From Opitutia bacterium (GTDB lineage: Bacteria; Verrucomicrobiota; Verrucomicrobiia; Opitutales; Opitutaceae): a stretch of DNA of 64,000 nucleotides. Under the pieces are notes generated by a model. That model did not search any database, was not told where the DNA came from, and saw only the letters and a list, made by a program, of their open reading frames with translations. This document shows, piece after piece, positions 1 to 10,167 of this stretch (positions are counted from its first letter, which is position 1; each line of letters begins with the position of its first letter). The DNA is taken from NCBI GenBank assembly GCA_003142955.1, contig PLOH01000148.1, positions 169,975 through 233,974 on the forward strand, in the 5' to 3' direction. The position numbers were made by a program, and so were the translations under genes.

Positions 1-73
1 CTTCACGAGCGATCTGACGGTCTTCCTCAGTTGGAATTACTGAAGGACGAGACGGAGCATCGGCGAGTTTCAT
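1..73 (-). CDS. Partial CDS (N-terminus only), possibly an excisionase/HTH-type DNA-binding protein
   Basis: Reverse strand from the ATG at 73 reads MKLADAPSRPSVIPTEEDRQIARE and runs off the window; resembles N-termini of excisionase-family antitoxin-like proteins. Confidence 0.3.
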   Translation of the reverse strand, partial: MKLADAPSRPSVIPTEEDRQIARE

Positions 74-413
74 AGGTGTTCCTTGCTGTTATCGACACTA
101 AAGCCAACGAAACAAGCGAAGCAAACAAAATAAACGAAACGTCTGTTCAGGGTCGCCAACCCGACGACACCGAGCGCGACGATGATCATCGACGCCCGTA
201 CTATGCTGATGTCCCACCACCCCTCCAAATAATCCTGCGGCGCTTGGAAGCGCACGGGATATGCGCTGGATGCCGGGTGCTGTGTTCCTTCTTCCTATCG
301 AGGGACAGTGTCCTTTGGTGAACTTCTCAACACCGTTCTGCACTATCTGCCTCCAAGCGCGGTCACTGCCTTTCGCGGGTCTGGGGCACTGCCAAAAGGT
401 TCGCTTGCAGGCG

Positions 414-905
414 TCAAGAACCCGGGTGCAAAACCCGGTCCAAACACCCATAAAACTCTTCGAGCGTGAACGGTTTGACCAGGAATCCCTGCACATCCGC
501 TATTTCTTCCGGCGAAAATCGGACTCGCTCAAAACGGCCGCTCATGATGACGACCGGTACCGTAAGGCTGATTTTGCGCAGTTCGCGAATAAACGTGGGG
601 CCATCCATCACTGGCATGATCAAATCGGTAATGACCGCTCCGATTGCCGTCCCATACTCCCTATAGCGAACAAGTGCTTCTTGCCCGTCGGCTGCCTCCA
701 CTACCCGAAATCCCCGCCGGACCAGAATCTTCCGCGTCGTCAGCCGGATGGCCGCCTCATCTTCGACCAATAGGATCAGTTCCCCTGTGGTCGACGGAGG
801 CGCCGCCCGCTCAGAAGCAGCAGGGAGGCTTCCCGAGCCCGGTGCTCCTGTGCCAACTTGGGAATCAGGTGGAACAAATCCCATCATCGATGATCGCGCA
901 TTCAA
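414..905 (-). CDS. Single-domain response regulator (CheY-like receiver)
   Basis: LILLVEDEAAIR, AVITDLIMPVMDGPTF, VIMSGR and FLVKPF motifs. Confidence 0.9.
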   Translation of the reverse strand: MNARSSMMGFVPPDSQVGTGAPGSGSLPAASERAAPPSTTGELILLVEDEAAIRLTTRKILVRRGFRVVEAADGQEALVRYREYGTAIGAVITDLIMPVMDGPTFIRELRKISLTVPVVIMSGRFERVRFSPEEIADVQGFLVKPFTLEEFYGCLDRVLHPGS

Positions 906-1282
906 ATATCGTGGACTAACCTCGGCCCATCAGCCGCCCAGCTTCCTCGGTAGGGAAAACGGGTCAAGAACTCTCCAATAAATCGACCAAGCAATTCCTG
1001 GGCCATCCACGCATCCTTTTTCCCGATCTTCCCGAACTTAACCTTCATTGTCGTTATCGCCGTACCGCACTTTTCCGAAAGAAGGTCGCGCACGCATGCG
1101 CGACAAAACGAGGCTGCCGAGTGAACCCCGCAGAGAATCGGCTCGTGGCACGCAGAGAACATCAAAGACCGCCGACTGAAAACTTTCGCCGGGTAAAAGC
1201 CGAAGTGAATCTCGGCCTATCTCGCCAGGTAGGCGAAATTCCGTGGGCATCAGTGCCGGAGGATATCCCGTCGAAAGTGCGG

Positions 1283-2104
1283 TCAGACTCCCAGGGACAC
1301 CAGCACCATTGCCGACTTCTGTTGGAACTCGGCGTACTGCTCCCTCGTGTCATACCGTAGGAACCAGTCGGCTGCCACCAGGTTGTTGGTGGATGCCCTA
1401 GACGGCAGTTGCTCCCGGGTGGCCTGCTCCGAGCAATGCAGCAGCATCCCGGAGGATGTTGGATTGGGCGAGTTCATCGGCCGGACATAATAGGTTAGCG
1501 GATCGAGCAGGTTTCTGGGCAATTTGAACGCCCGCATCGTATTGCTGGCGAACTCAGCATGGTTGATGTGGAGGACGTCTTCCTCCCAGTTGAAGGATTC
1601 AAGCAGCGGACCGGAATACGGGCGCAGGGGGATGTTCTGGCTACGGATGGTTTTTTGCAGGAACCATCGACCCATGCCGCAGATCATGCCCAGCGTGTAG
1701 GCCTCGCCTTCGGTGAGGGATGTATGGCTGGCGAAATGGGCCATCAGCATGGCCGTTGCGACCGAATGCCTGATGTGCTCCGCCTGAGTGAGACAATAGA
1801 GCGGCAAGCCCTCGGTGGTGGTATCTTGAAACGCCAGCATGCCAACAATGCGCACGATCTCATTGGAACCAAGCCTCATCAGCGCTGATTCCACAGAGGA
1901 CACCTCGTTGCCGCTACCCGCCCCGATGAAGGCGCTGTTGGCCACGGACAGCACCTTGATGACCAGACCGGGGTCCTGATTGACCAGTTCCGCAATCTCG
2001 TCCATGCCGGCGTCCTTTTCCAACTTGGTGACCAGCTGCAGCCAGATCTGATAGCTGACCGGCACCCGGGGGGCTTGGTATGACTTGAGGAGAATTGAGT
2101 CCAT
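1283..2104 (-). CDS. HDOD domain protein
   Basis: IAELVNQDPGLVIKVLSVANSAFIG and ESALMRLGSNEIVRIV are typical of HDOD. Confidence 0.85.
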   Translation of the reverse strand: MDSILLKSYQAPRVPVSYQIWLQLVTKLEKDAGMDEIAELVNQDPGLVIKVLSVANSAFIGAGSGNEVSSVESALMRLGSNEIVRIVGMLAFQDTTTEGLPLYCLTQAEHIRHSVATAMLMAHFASHTSLTEGEAYTLGMICGMGRWFLQKTIRSQNIPLRPYSGPLLESFNWEEDVLHINHAEFASNTMRAFKLPRNLLDPLTYYVRPMNSPNPTSSGMLLHCSEQATREQLPSRASTNNLVAADWFLRYDTREQYAEFQQKSAMVLVSLGV

Positions 2105-2119
2105 TCTCGTTTGAAGCCT

Positions 2120-2389
2120 TCACTTGTCGGACCAAATGGAGAATTCGCTTCCCCCAGGCTCGGCGAAATGGAAACGGCGACCGCCCGGAAAGCTGAAGAT
2201 ATCCCGGGTGATGGTCGCCCCAAGCGCGATCGCTCGCTCGCGGAGCCCCTCGAGATGCTCAGTGTAGAAGATAATAATCGCTGCACCTGAGGCGACACTG
2301 GAGATCTTGTCGGCCGTGTAAAATCCGCCACTCAACCGTCCATCTTCAAACGAGACGTAATCGATTGCGTTAGGTTTTGGTACTGGCAT
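2120..2389 (-). CDS. VOC/glyoxalase family protein, shortened (likely internal deletion)
   Basis: SFEDGRLSGGFYTADK...FSFPGGRRFHFAEPGGSEFSIWSDK; the first beta-alpha module is missing between NAIDY and VSFEDG. Confidence 0.7.
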   Translation of the reverse strand: MPVPKPNAIDYVSFEDGRLSGGFYTADKISSVASGAAIIIFYTEHLEGLRERAIALGATITRDIFSFPGGRRFHFAEPGGSEFSIWSDK

Positions 2390-2708
2390 GGCAACGGACG
2401 GTTGAAATCATTGGCCGAATGCCGTGAGGAGACCGGCGCGTCAAGGATTTGATAATTTCTATTCGCTGTCAATGCCGCGCCATGACGGACGCGCCCAGCT
2501 GATGAGCAACTCGACCGCTCGCGCCTAAGCGCAACCCGCTCGCTCTTGCGGGGGCGGAGAGAGTTGGTGCTGGACACGATTAGCTCGTGGAGATCCCGGA
2601 AGGCTCTGGCGAAGTCCTTGGGCAGTCTCTTCGACGGCACTTTCCACTTCCCGGCCTCGCGGACCCCGGCGGCACGGACGAAGGTCGACAGGCTAAACGG
2701 ACGGATTG

Positions 2709-4844
2709 CTAGAACGGATTGCCGATGGAGATCTGCCACGTCCCATGCGGATCGCCGATCCGCGGATTCAGGTTGTGGCCGTATTCCAGGCGGATCGGGC
2801 CAATCAACGTCTGATAGCTCACCCCCAGGCCGGCGGTGTAGAGCCGTTCGTCGAACGGGTAGTTTCTCAACTGCGCCGCGCTGCCGAGCGCGTCCACAAA
2901 CGCCACCGCCGACCAGTGCGGCGTCAGCGCCTGCTCGAGCTCGACATTGAGCAGCACATAACTCTTCGCGCCGACAAACAGCCCGTCGGCTCCGCGCGGT
3001 GCGGCCTCGCCATCCCGGTAGCCGCGGATGCTGTTGTCGCCGCCGGGGAAAAATCGTTTGTTCACCGGCAGCGTCGCATCGGTGGTGCCGAGCGTCGTGA
3101 TCACGCCGTGCGTCAGATTGACATGGATCCAGCGGCCGGCGCCCCACGGTGTGTGATAGGCCACGCCCAGTTCGAGCCGCTGGTATTCCGCCGCCCCGCC
3201 CAGACTGCGGGCGGCCAGTTCGACCTGGGTGAACCAGCGGTAGCCGTTGCGCGGGCGCAACGGATTGTCGCGGTGATCGCCGGTGAGACCGAAATCGACA
3301 CTCGCGACGTTCAGCTGCGTTTTGTCGGTCGCCTGGGTCGCGAGTTCGTTATCCTTGTTGCGCATTACCTGAAACGTGTAGCCGGCCGTCCCCGCCGCGC
3401 GCAGCCACGGGATCGGCCGCGTCAGCGTGAAACTCGCACCATACTCCTGCCGCACAAACGCGATCTCCTGGCGCTGCAGCCCGAACAGTCTCGCCGCGCC
3501 GTCGATTGATTCTCCGAAGAGCTCCGGGACAGAATAGGTGTAGTCGCCGCTGGTGCTTTTCATCGATTGCACGAGTTCGATCCGGCTCTGATGCGCGAGC
3601 CCAAAGAGGTCCAACTGGCGAAGCTCGACCCCGCCGCGCACCTCCTCGTAGCTGCCGTAGCCGAACAGCAGGTTGGCCTCGTAACGCTGGCTTTCCTTGA
3701 GCGTGAACACCGGGTCGCGTACCGCCCCGTCCCCGGGCTCGTAGTGGAGATCCACCGAATCGAACACCCCGAGCCGCGAGATCCGGTACCGCGCGTTCGC
3801 CAATGCCATGGGATCGAGCGGCTCGCCCGACCGCACTTGCGCGCTGCGCCGCAGCACCGATCCGTGCGTGACGGCGTTGCCCTCGAAACGCACCTGCCCG
3901 ATCTTCACCTGCGCACCCGCCTGGATTCGTGCGACGACCGTCACCGGCTTCTGTCCTGCCTGCACCGCCCCAGGCTCGGCCACGATGCGCACGGTGATGT
4001 CGGGAAATCCCTTTTGGTAGTACGCCCGCCGAATCGCCTCCTTCAAGTTTTCCTGCAACATCAGCGACCACGCGCGGCCAACCCACTCCGCCGCTTTCGG
4101 CAATGTCACCGTCTCTGCCTCCGCGCCCTCGAAGCGCACTGCCGCTACCTGCCAGTGCGCGCCCTCGGTCACTTCCACGCGCAACGCCACCGCCCCGCTC
4201 GCCTGGTCGACCTTGGCTACGTCGGCGTGCACGACCACATCGGCGTACCCCCGGCGGTGCAACTCCCTCAGCAGTGCTCCGGCGGCGCTCCCCACGCGCG
4301 AGGGCGAGTAGGCGTTCGTCTTTGCCAGGTTGAACAGCATCGATTCCGTGCGGAAAAATGTCCGCGTGGTTTTCACCGGCAGCACCGTGAGACCGGTGAT
4401 CTCGACCGAGTCGATGTGCCAGCGCGCCCCCGGCTTCACCTGGAATTCCACCGTGCGCGCCGCGAGGGGGCGCGGCAGCGAGATCGCCAGGGTGGCATCG
4501 AAAACCAGCCGCTGCACCGCTCCGTCAGCGAGCGTCGCTTCGATCTCCACGGCTGGTTTCTGATAACCTTCCTCCCCGAGCGCGGAGACGAGCATCACCG
4601 CGGCGTCCTCAATGGCATTGGCATCGAACGTCGCGCCGCGCTGCGCGCCGAGGAGCAGGAGGAGCGAGCGGCGGAGCTCACGGTCGCGCAGCAGCCCGAC
4701 GCCGGAGACTTTGAGCGTCGCCAATCCCGCCCCTGGGGGCGCCGGCGACGGCGCATCGGCCGCGCCGCGAAACGTAACGGCCACTGCGCACGCCAACACC
4801 AAAGGGAAAACAATTCGCGGCAGGCCCCGTCTATTTGGATGCAT
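2709..4844 (-). CDS. tamA: BamA/TamA family outer membrane protein (POTRA + beta barrel)
   Basis: Signal peptide, POTRA-like repeats, C-terminal barrel with FFPGGDNSIRGY and a terminal F; overlaps a tamB-like gene. Confidence 0.85.
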   Translation of the reverse strand: MHPNRRGLPRIVFPLVLACAVAVTFRGAADAPSPAPPGAGLATLKVSGVGLLRDRELRRSLLLLLGAQRGATFDANAIEDAAVMLVSALGEEGYQKPAVEIEATLADGAVQRLVFDATLAISLPRPLAARTVEFQVKPGARWHIDSVEITGLTVLPVKTTRTFFRTESMLFNLAKTNAYSPSRVGSAAGALLRELHRRGYADVVVHADVAKVDQASGAVALRVEVTEGAHWQVAAVRFEGAEAETVTLPKAAEWVGRAWSLMLQENLKEAIRRAYYQKGFPDITVRIVAEPGAVQAGQKPVTVVARIQAGAQVKIGQVRFEGNAVTHGSVLRRSAQVRSGEPLDPMALANARYRISRLGVFDSVDLHYEPGDGAVRDPVFTLKESQRYEANLLFGYGSYEEVRGGVELRQLDLFGLAHQSRIELVQSMKSTSGDYTYSVPELFGESIDGAARLFGLQRQEIAFVRQEYGASFTLTRPIPWLRAAGTAGYTFQVMRNKDNELATQATDKTQLNVASVDFGLTGDHRDNPLRPRNGYRWFTQVELAARSLGGAAEYQRLELGVAYHTPWGAGRWIHVNLTHGVITTLGTTDATLPVNKRFFPGGDNSIRGYRDGEAAPRGADGLFVGAKSYVLLNVELEQALTPHWSAVAFVDALGSAAQLRNYPFDERLYTAGLGVSYQTLIGPIRLEYGHNLNPRIGDPHGTWQISIGNPF

Positions 4845-7800
4845 CGTGCGACGCCTCCGGTTTGTGTTTGCCCGGGTAGAGGCGCCACTTCAGTCCGATG
4901 TTGTAGTCGTCGAACTGGTCGTATTCTCCCACCCATTTCCAACGGTCGGCCAGTTTGTATTCGACGGTGTAGGTCTCGCGCCCCTGCTCGGAAATCGTCT
5001 CGCCCGGGATGATACTCAGGCGATCGGCGCTGGCCGCGTCCACCCCGAAGCTGCCCAGCAGGCTCTGGCCGAGGTAGGTGCCGAGGCGCGCAAACCGCTG
5101 CGTGCTGGAATAGCCGAGTCCGTTGTTCGGCACTGCGCCGGTCATGACCATCATCAGCAGCTGGTCCGAATCGAGCGCCGGACTCGAAGTAAACACAATG
5201 CTTGGCGCCTCCGGCGTGCCGGTGATCTCCATCGTAAGATCATAGCCATTGTAGCGTGCCGTTCCGCGGACGAAGAGCGCCAGCTTGTGAGGGTTTTCCT
5301 CTGCGATCCGCATCGTGCCTTGCTTGACCACGAAGTTTGCGAACGGCAGCAACACCTGCCCTTCATCGATCACCACCTCGCCAATCGCGCGAGGCTCGCC
5401 GAGCGTACCGGCGAGACGGAACCGCGCCGACGCAACGCCGTTGAACGCTGATGTCCGCAGGCGCATGAAGCGGTCGCCGCGGATGTCCACTCCGAGCGTC
5501 CAAGCGTTGAACGGCGGCGTTACCACCGCGAAATAGGGAGGCTGGAGCGCGTCGCCGTTGCTGCCGGCCGGCAGAAGAGCGCGCACGTCGGAGAGAAAGA
5601 GGCTGTCGCGCAGCTGGACGGTGCCGCTGAGCGCCGTCAGCCCGCCGGCCGGAGTGTGGAGTTTCAGGTCCAAATCGCCGCGCACGAGCAGCCCCGTTTG
5701 ACGAACGAACGGCAGATTCTCCCCGCGCAACGTCACGTCATAGCGTGGCGCCGCGTCGGCCGGGAATTGAATCGAGCCGCTCAACGTGACCGGCTGACCG
5801 CCCGCCTGCGCCGTCACGCTGCGCAGCTCGACCTGGCGACCCGACATCTGGACGTCGGCGTTGATTTCCTGCAACACGCCGAGCGGACCGAGGGGCCGCG
5901 AGGCTGCGTCGCGCAAACGCAGAAACCCGTCCATCGTGCCGCGTCGGAAATTGAGATCTGCCTGCAACCATCCCTTCGGCGCGAGATAGAGCGGCAGGAA
6001 AGGCGTGAAGGCCGCCAATTTCCCGTCCGGTACTTCGAGATGCCCCTCCGCGCCGTCCCGCGCGAACGCCAGCGGGTCCTGTCTCAACTTGTCCCAGCCG
6101 CCCTCCGCCACCGGCAACTGACCCTGCGCCCGCACCTCCTGGCCCTCGACGCTCACGGAAAACGTGTCGAGTTTCAGGCCGCTGCGATCGCCGGTCAGCA
6201 CAAGGTTGAGCGACTCCATCGCCGGCAGCGGCCGCTTGAAGCGCTGTTGGTCCAGCGCGACCCGCGCCGCCTTAACGCGAATCTCGCCCAGTGGCCGCGC
6301 CCAGGTACCGGTCACGTGCGCCGTCACCTGCGGATCCTTGAACTCGACTCCGATCAGCTCCGCGAGCTTCTCCCAAAACGCTCCGTTCGATTCCGTAGCC
6401 GCGTCGATGAGGAGCGCACCATCCGGTTCGATCCGCGTCAACGGAACTCCACCCGGTGAAAAGACGACGGGGGCGCGCCCCGTCGCCGTGAAGATCGTCG
6501 TCGTTCCCTCGGTCGCGCGCAATGTCTCAATCCGTAGTCCTTTCTCGTCGCCGTTCGCGGCCATTGCCACCGCCGCGGTTCGGCCGCCACCGAGATCGAT
6601 CGCCGCATCACCCGTCACGGAATAGGTCATCGGCCCTTGGTCCCACGCACCGGCGATCGCGAGCGAATTAATCTGCCACGCCGGGCCCGGCAGCGGCGCG
6701 AGTTCCGCCCACCACGCGGACAGAATCTTGTGCATCGCAATTTCGACGCGACCGGTCTTGCCCAAGGTCAGCGCCGCGCCCAGATCGCCGCCGCCTGCCA
6801 GCCGCAGCCCGTCAATTTGCCACGCGGGACTCCACCGGATGGTCGCCGGGGCCGTCAGCTTCAAGTACGTCACGTCTCCTCGGGCGAAGGTTAATCCGCT
6901 CAGTCGCACCTCCCCGCGAGTCGTCGCGCCGGCCGCGGAAATCCTTGTTGTTCCCGCCGTTGCTTCGGCCGTGAAATCCTCGATGGTGTCACTCCGCCCG
7001 CGCCACGTAATGGCCAGCGAGAGCGGATTCAGTCCGCGGAACCTCACGCCTTCAGCTCGGGCGCTGCCCACATGCGTCAGGCTCGCGAGCGGCCCGCTGA
7101 CCTGCGCTTTGATCGAAAGCGCGTCGAAGTTTGGCTGCGCCGGCAACCAGCGCGCGATCGTCACCTGGGTGATCTGCCCGGCAACGGTTGCAGCAAAAAT
7201 CTCCTTCGTGTGAAAATCCCACCCGCCGCGCCACGTAATCCTGCCATCGGCCGTCGCGATCGTGCCGGCCGTGATCTCCACGCGCGGCCAGTCGAAGTGG
7301 CCCTCCGCACTTGCGCTACTCAACGCCACATCCCCCACTGCTACGTCCCGCGCCTCCAGGGAGAAATCAACCACCGGCGACGGCGCCACGCCCGCCACGA
7401 GCCGGGCTTCGCCGCTCACCGTTCCCGTGGCGGCGAACCAGGGCTGCCTGGCGAGCTCCACTTGCACGGTGAATCGCGCGGCGCTCCGCTGAAATCTGCC
7501 CTGGCGATCGACCGTGACCGGCTCGCTCATCTGCACGGAGATTCCGGGTAGCGTGGCGTGCAACGCCTCCACGGTAAAGTTCTGCGAATTGCCATGCCCA
7601 CGCAACGTCGCTTCAAGAGGCGGCGCGGATTTTCCTGCCACCGGCTCTCCGCTTGCCACCAGATCGGCGCCGAAATTCCCGTCGCGCCACTCGATTTTCC
7701 CGTGGCCACGCACGACCGCGTAAAGTCCGCCGAGTTTCAGTCGTGCACCCGGCACCTGCCACGCGTCGGCCTGCAATGTCGCCTCGGCCGGCAGCCAGCC

Positions 7801-8499
7801 GTGCTCGCCAAACCGGGCATTTAGCGCGGCGCCCTGCTCCCACCACGTGACATAGCCGGTCACGTTTGCACCGCGACTTTCGAGACTAGTCGTGCCGTTC
7901 GCTTCAATCGTGTGCGCCGTGAACTGCAGCACATCGGCGCTCATGGGGAACGCCAGCGTCGCCCTCGTCTTCAATGGTCCGAATACCAGATTCTCGACGG
8001 CCAGTGTACGCCCCGTCCATCTCGCCGAGGCAATGGCAAGTCCGCCGCCCGGCCAGCGCACCTCGCCGGCACCAGCCCTCGCTTGGGGTAGCCAACGATC
8101 CAGCCCGGTGGCGACGCGAATCAAGATTTGCCGCAGGGGAATCCAGCCACCCTCCATCACTGTTGGCGGCGCGACCGCTTCGCTGTCCTGGCGTGCCACC
8201 GTCACACTCCAGCGCTCCGCGAAGATTTCACACGGCTGCCCGGTCCAGCGCCGCCAGAGCCAAACGAGAGGCGTGTCCGCTTCGACGCGCGACGCCGTCA
8301 CCCGCACGCTCGACTGGCGCACCTCGACATCGCGCAACGCAAAGCGCGTGTAGCCGACCCGTTCATAAGCGCCGAAGTTCGCGCCCCACGAGCGCGCGAC
8401 CCTACCCAGCACCGGTTCCAGCCACCACGGCAGCGCGGCGATCACCGTGATACAAACGGCAACCAGACATGCAGCGATGAGAAGAAGGCGACGGCGCAT
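4831..8499 (-). CDS. tamB: TamB-like translocation/assembly module protein (DUF490 C-terminus)
   Basis: 1222 aa, N-terminal anchor, C-terminal region with ITGTPEAPSIVFTSSPALDSDQLLMMVMTG. Confidence 0.85.
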   Translation of the reverse strand: MRRRLLLIAACLVAVCITVIAALPWWLEPVLGRVARSWGANFGAYERVGYTRFALRDVEVRQSSVRVTASRVEADTPLVWLWRRWTGQPCEIFAERWSVTVARQDSEAVAPPTVMEGGWIPLRQILIRVATGLDRWLPQARAGAGEVRWPGGGLAIASARWTGRTLAVENLVFGPLKTRATLAFPMSADVLQFTAHTIEANGTTSLESRGANVTGYVTWWEQGAALNARFGEHGWLPAEATLQADAWQVPGARLKLGGLYAVVRGHGKIEWRDGNFGADLVASGEPVAGKSAPPLEATLRGHGNSQNFTVEALHATLPGISVQMSEPVTVDRQGRFQRSAARFTVQVELARQPWFAATGTVSGEARLVAGVAPSPVVDFSLEARDVAVGDVALSSASAEGHFDWPRVEITAGTIATADGRITWRGGWDFHTKEIFAATVAGQITQVTIARWLPAQPNFDALSIKAQVSGPLASLTHVGSARAEGVRFRGLNPLSLAITWRGRSDTIEDFTAEATAGTTRISAAGATTRGEVRLSGLTFARGDVTYLKLTAPATIRWSPAWQIDGLRLAGGGDLGAALTLGKTGRVEIAMHKILSAWWAELAPLPGPAWQINSLAIAGAWDQGPMTYSVTGDAAIDLGGGRTAAVAMAANGDEKGLRIETLRATEGTTTIFTATGRAPVVFSPGGVPLTRIEPDGALLIDAATESNGAFWEKLAELIGVEFKDPQVTAHVTGTWARPLGEIRVKAARVALDQQRFKRPLPAMESLNLVLTGDRSGLKLDTFSVSVEGQEVRAQGQLPVAEGGWDKLRQDPLAFARDGAEGHLEVPDGKLAAFTPFLPLYLAPKGWLQADLNFRRGTMDGFLRLRDAASRPLGPLGVLQEINADVQMSGRQVELRSVTAQAGGQPVTLSGSIQFPADAAPRYDVTLRGENLPFVRQTGLLVRGDLDLKLHTPAGGLTALSGTVQLRDSLFLSDVRALLPAGSNGDALQPPYFAVVTPPFNAWTLGVDIRGDRFMRLRTSAFNGVASARFRLAGTLGEPRAIGEVVIDEGQVLLPFANFVVKQGTMRIAEENPHKLALFVRGTARYNGYDLTMEITGTPEAPSIVFTSSPALDSDQLLMMVMTGAVPNNGLGYSSTQRFARLGTYLGQSLLGSFGVDAASADRLSIIPGETISEQGRETYTVEYKLADRWKWVGEYDQFDDYNIGLKWRLYPGKHKPEASHDASK

Positions 8500-8753
8500 C
8501 GGGCAGGAAGACCGCCCGTGGTGCTTTTTTTGTTAGCAAGACGAGCCTCGTTGAGACGGAAAGATGGGCGAAAGTCCGACCGAATAGGGCAAAATCCAGC
8601 GGGTTAGGATTAAAGGGCTTTGTGTTGGCGAAAAGCACGACGACAGAGCCGCTGAATCCTCTCTCATGAGCATCAAACAACAGCGCGGCGGGTCACTGCA
8701 TTCAGGACTCGGCCGGGCCCTTCACGGGTCTCGTCTGTCTTGTTCGGGCCGGG

Positions 8754-9086
8754 CTACTTGACGATGAGGTTATTCTCGACGTCCCTCACCCCGGCAACGG
8801 CGGAGGCGTCTTTGCCGGCGGCGGATTTCTGGTCCGACGTATCCACAAATCCGCTCAATTGCACGAGTCCCTTGACGGTCTCGACTTTGATTTCGAACGA
8901 CTTCACCGCTTTGTCGCCCAGGAGGGCGCTCTTCACCTTGGTTGTGATGACCGTATCGTCCACGTATTGACCGGTGCTATCGCGGGTTCTTGTTGCCGCG
9001 CAGCCGCCCATGAAGCCGCCGAGCGTGACAGCGCCCGTCAGGACGAGCAGGAGAGCGATTGTCGATGAACGAAGGGAAGTTTTCAT
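8754..9086 (-). CDS. BON domain lipoprotein/periplasmic protein
   Basis: Lipobox-like GGCAAT; DDTVITTKVKSALLGDKAVKSFEIKVETVKGLVQLSGFVDTSDQ. Confidence 0.9.
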   Translation of the reverse strand: MKTSLRSSTIALLLVLTGAVTLGGFMGGCAATRTRDSTGQYVDDTVITTKVKSALLGDKAVKSFEIKVETVKGLVQLSGFVDTSDQKSAAGKDASAVAGVRDVENNLIVK

Positions 9087-9107
9087 GAAGTGGTGGAGAA
9101 TGTCCCG

Positions 9108-9263
9108 TTAGGTTCTCGCACGAAAACCGCCCATGAAATAGATGATCAGGCAGATCACCAAGATTAAGCCGAGTCCTCCACCGCCGATGACGGGTCCACC
9201 AAAGTAAAAACCGCCGCCGCCGAACAAAAGAAGAAGGACAAGGATTAGGAGCAGTAGGTTCAT
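9108..9263 (-). CDS. DUF3309-type small membrane protein
   Basis: MNLLLLILVLLLLFGGGGFYFGGPVIGGGGLGLILVICLIIYFMGG from the internal ATG at 9263. Confidence 0.75.
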   Translation of the reverse strand: MNLLLLILVLLLLFGGGGFYFGGPVIGGGGLGLILVICLIIYFMGGFRART

Positions 9264-9462
9264 GGGAGCACCATAGCACCCCGCTGCAATGACCACTATG
9301 GGGTCTTCCCCCACCAAAAGCGGTTCCGTACAGGTACGCCGCGAGGAAACTTGAAAGGGGGCAGGTCGGTCCGAAGGACCTGCCCGATCGCGGTGATCGC
9401 GGACAGGGTCGTCTTACGATCCCGGAGGACGGTCGGATGCGGGGTGACCAAACAGCCATTAG

Positions 9463-9786
9463 TCAGGCTGTAGCCATGGCGTTACCGGGAGGGTTGGCCA
9501 ATAGCGATGTCGATCGGTTGCTTCGAGTGTTGCCTGGGCGTTTCCGTGTGGCGATGTCCTTCGGACTACCGCGGTCCTCCGGAATAACGATCTTTCCCAG
9601 AACATATTTGATCCGACCGTCGACTATTTCGCGCAGGGCGACATCCACGAGCGAAGGCGTTTCGGGAAATTCAACCAGCGGCCGACTTCCGCGCCGGAGC
9701 ATTGTGACGCGTTCTGCAGTCATGCTCACCAAGACATCGGGATCACCGACTATCGCGAGGGCTTCCCTAAAGTAGTCGTCTCTCAT
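9463..9786 (-). CDS. RNA polymerase omega subunit-like protein
   Basis: MRDDYFREALAIVGDPDVLVSMTAERVTMLRRGSRPLVEFPETPSLVDVALREIVDGRIKYVLG matches the omega layout (R-VTMLRRGSRPLVE...DVALREI..G.I). Confidence 0.6.
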   Translation of the reverse strand: MRDDYFREALAIVGDPDVLVSMTAERVTMLRRGSRPLVEFPETPSLVDVALREIVDGRIKYVLGKIVIPEDRGSPKDIATRKRPGNTRSNRSTSLLANPPGNAMATA

Positions 9787-10167
9787 GGCTGAAAGCCGGC
9801 GCACTGGCCGGGGTTCGAGGTGAAGCGAAGGGACCGGAGCTGGTTTGGGCTGAGGATTACACCGGTGAAGTCTCTCAATATAGCATTGCCATCGGATTCG
9901 CGCGACGAGGTGAAACCCTACCAGATCGTTCAACGGCCTGGCATCAGCGCCGTCTTCGGAGATGGGCCAAAGTCCGTTGGATGCGTACCAGCAGACGGCC
10001 GATGTTGGACGCCCGGCCCCGGACGCCGAAGCGGTGGTCTTGGCCTTCACCACGGAAATCGCCCGCATCCAGCGCCGCTCCGACGGCACGCTCACCGGAC
10101 GACCACCACCGCCGATCAGCTCACCCTGTTCTGATCTTCCCCTTCAACGGCCGAAAACCTCGCCGGT

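Noticed and set aside
902-1165. Small minus-strand ORF containing MKVKFGKIGKKDAWMAQELLGRFIGEFLTRFPYRG
   Set aside because: Possibly a real short protein but no family recognised and no supporting context.
3567-5012. 481-aa plus-strand ORF opposite tamA/tamB
   Set aside because: Shadow ORF; no recognisable domain, while the minus strand encodes conserved proteins.
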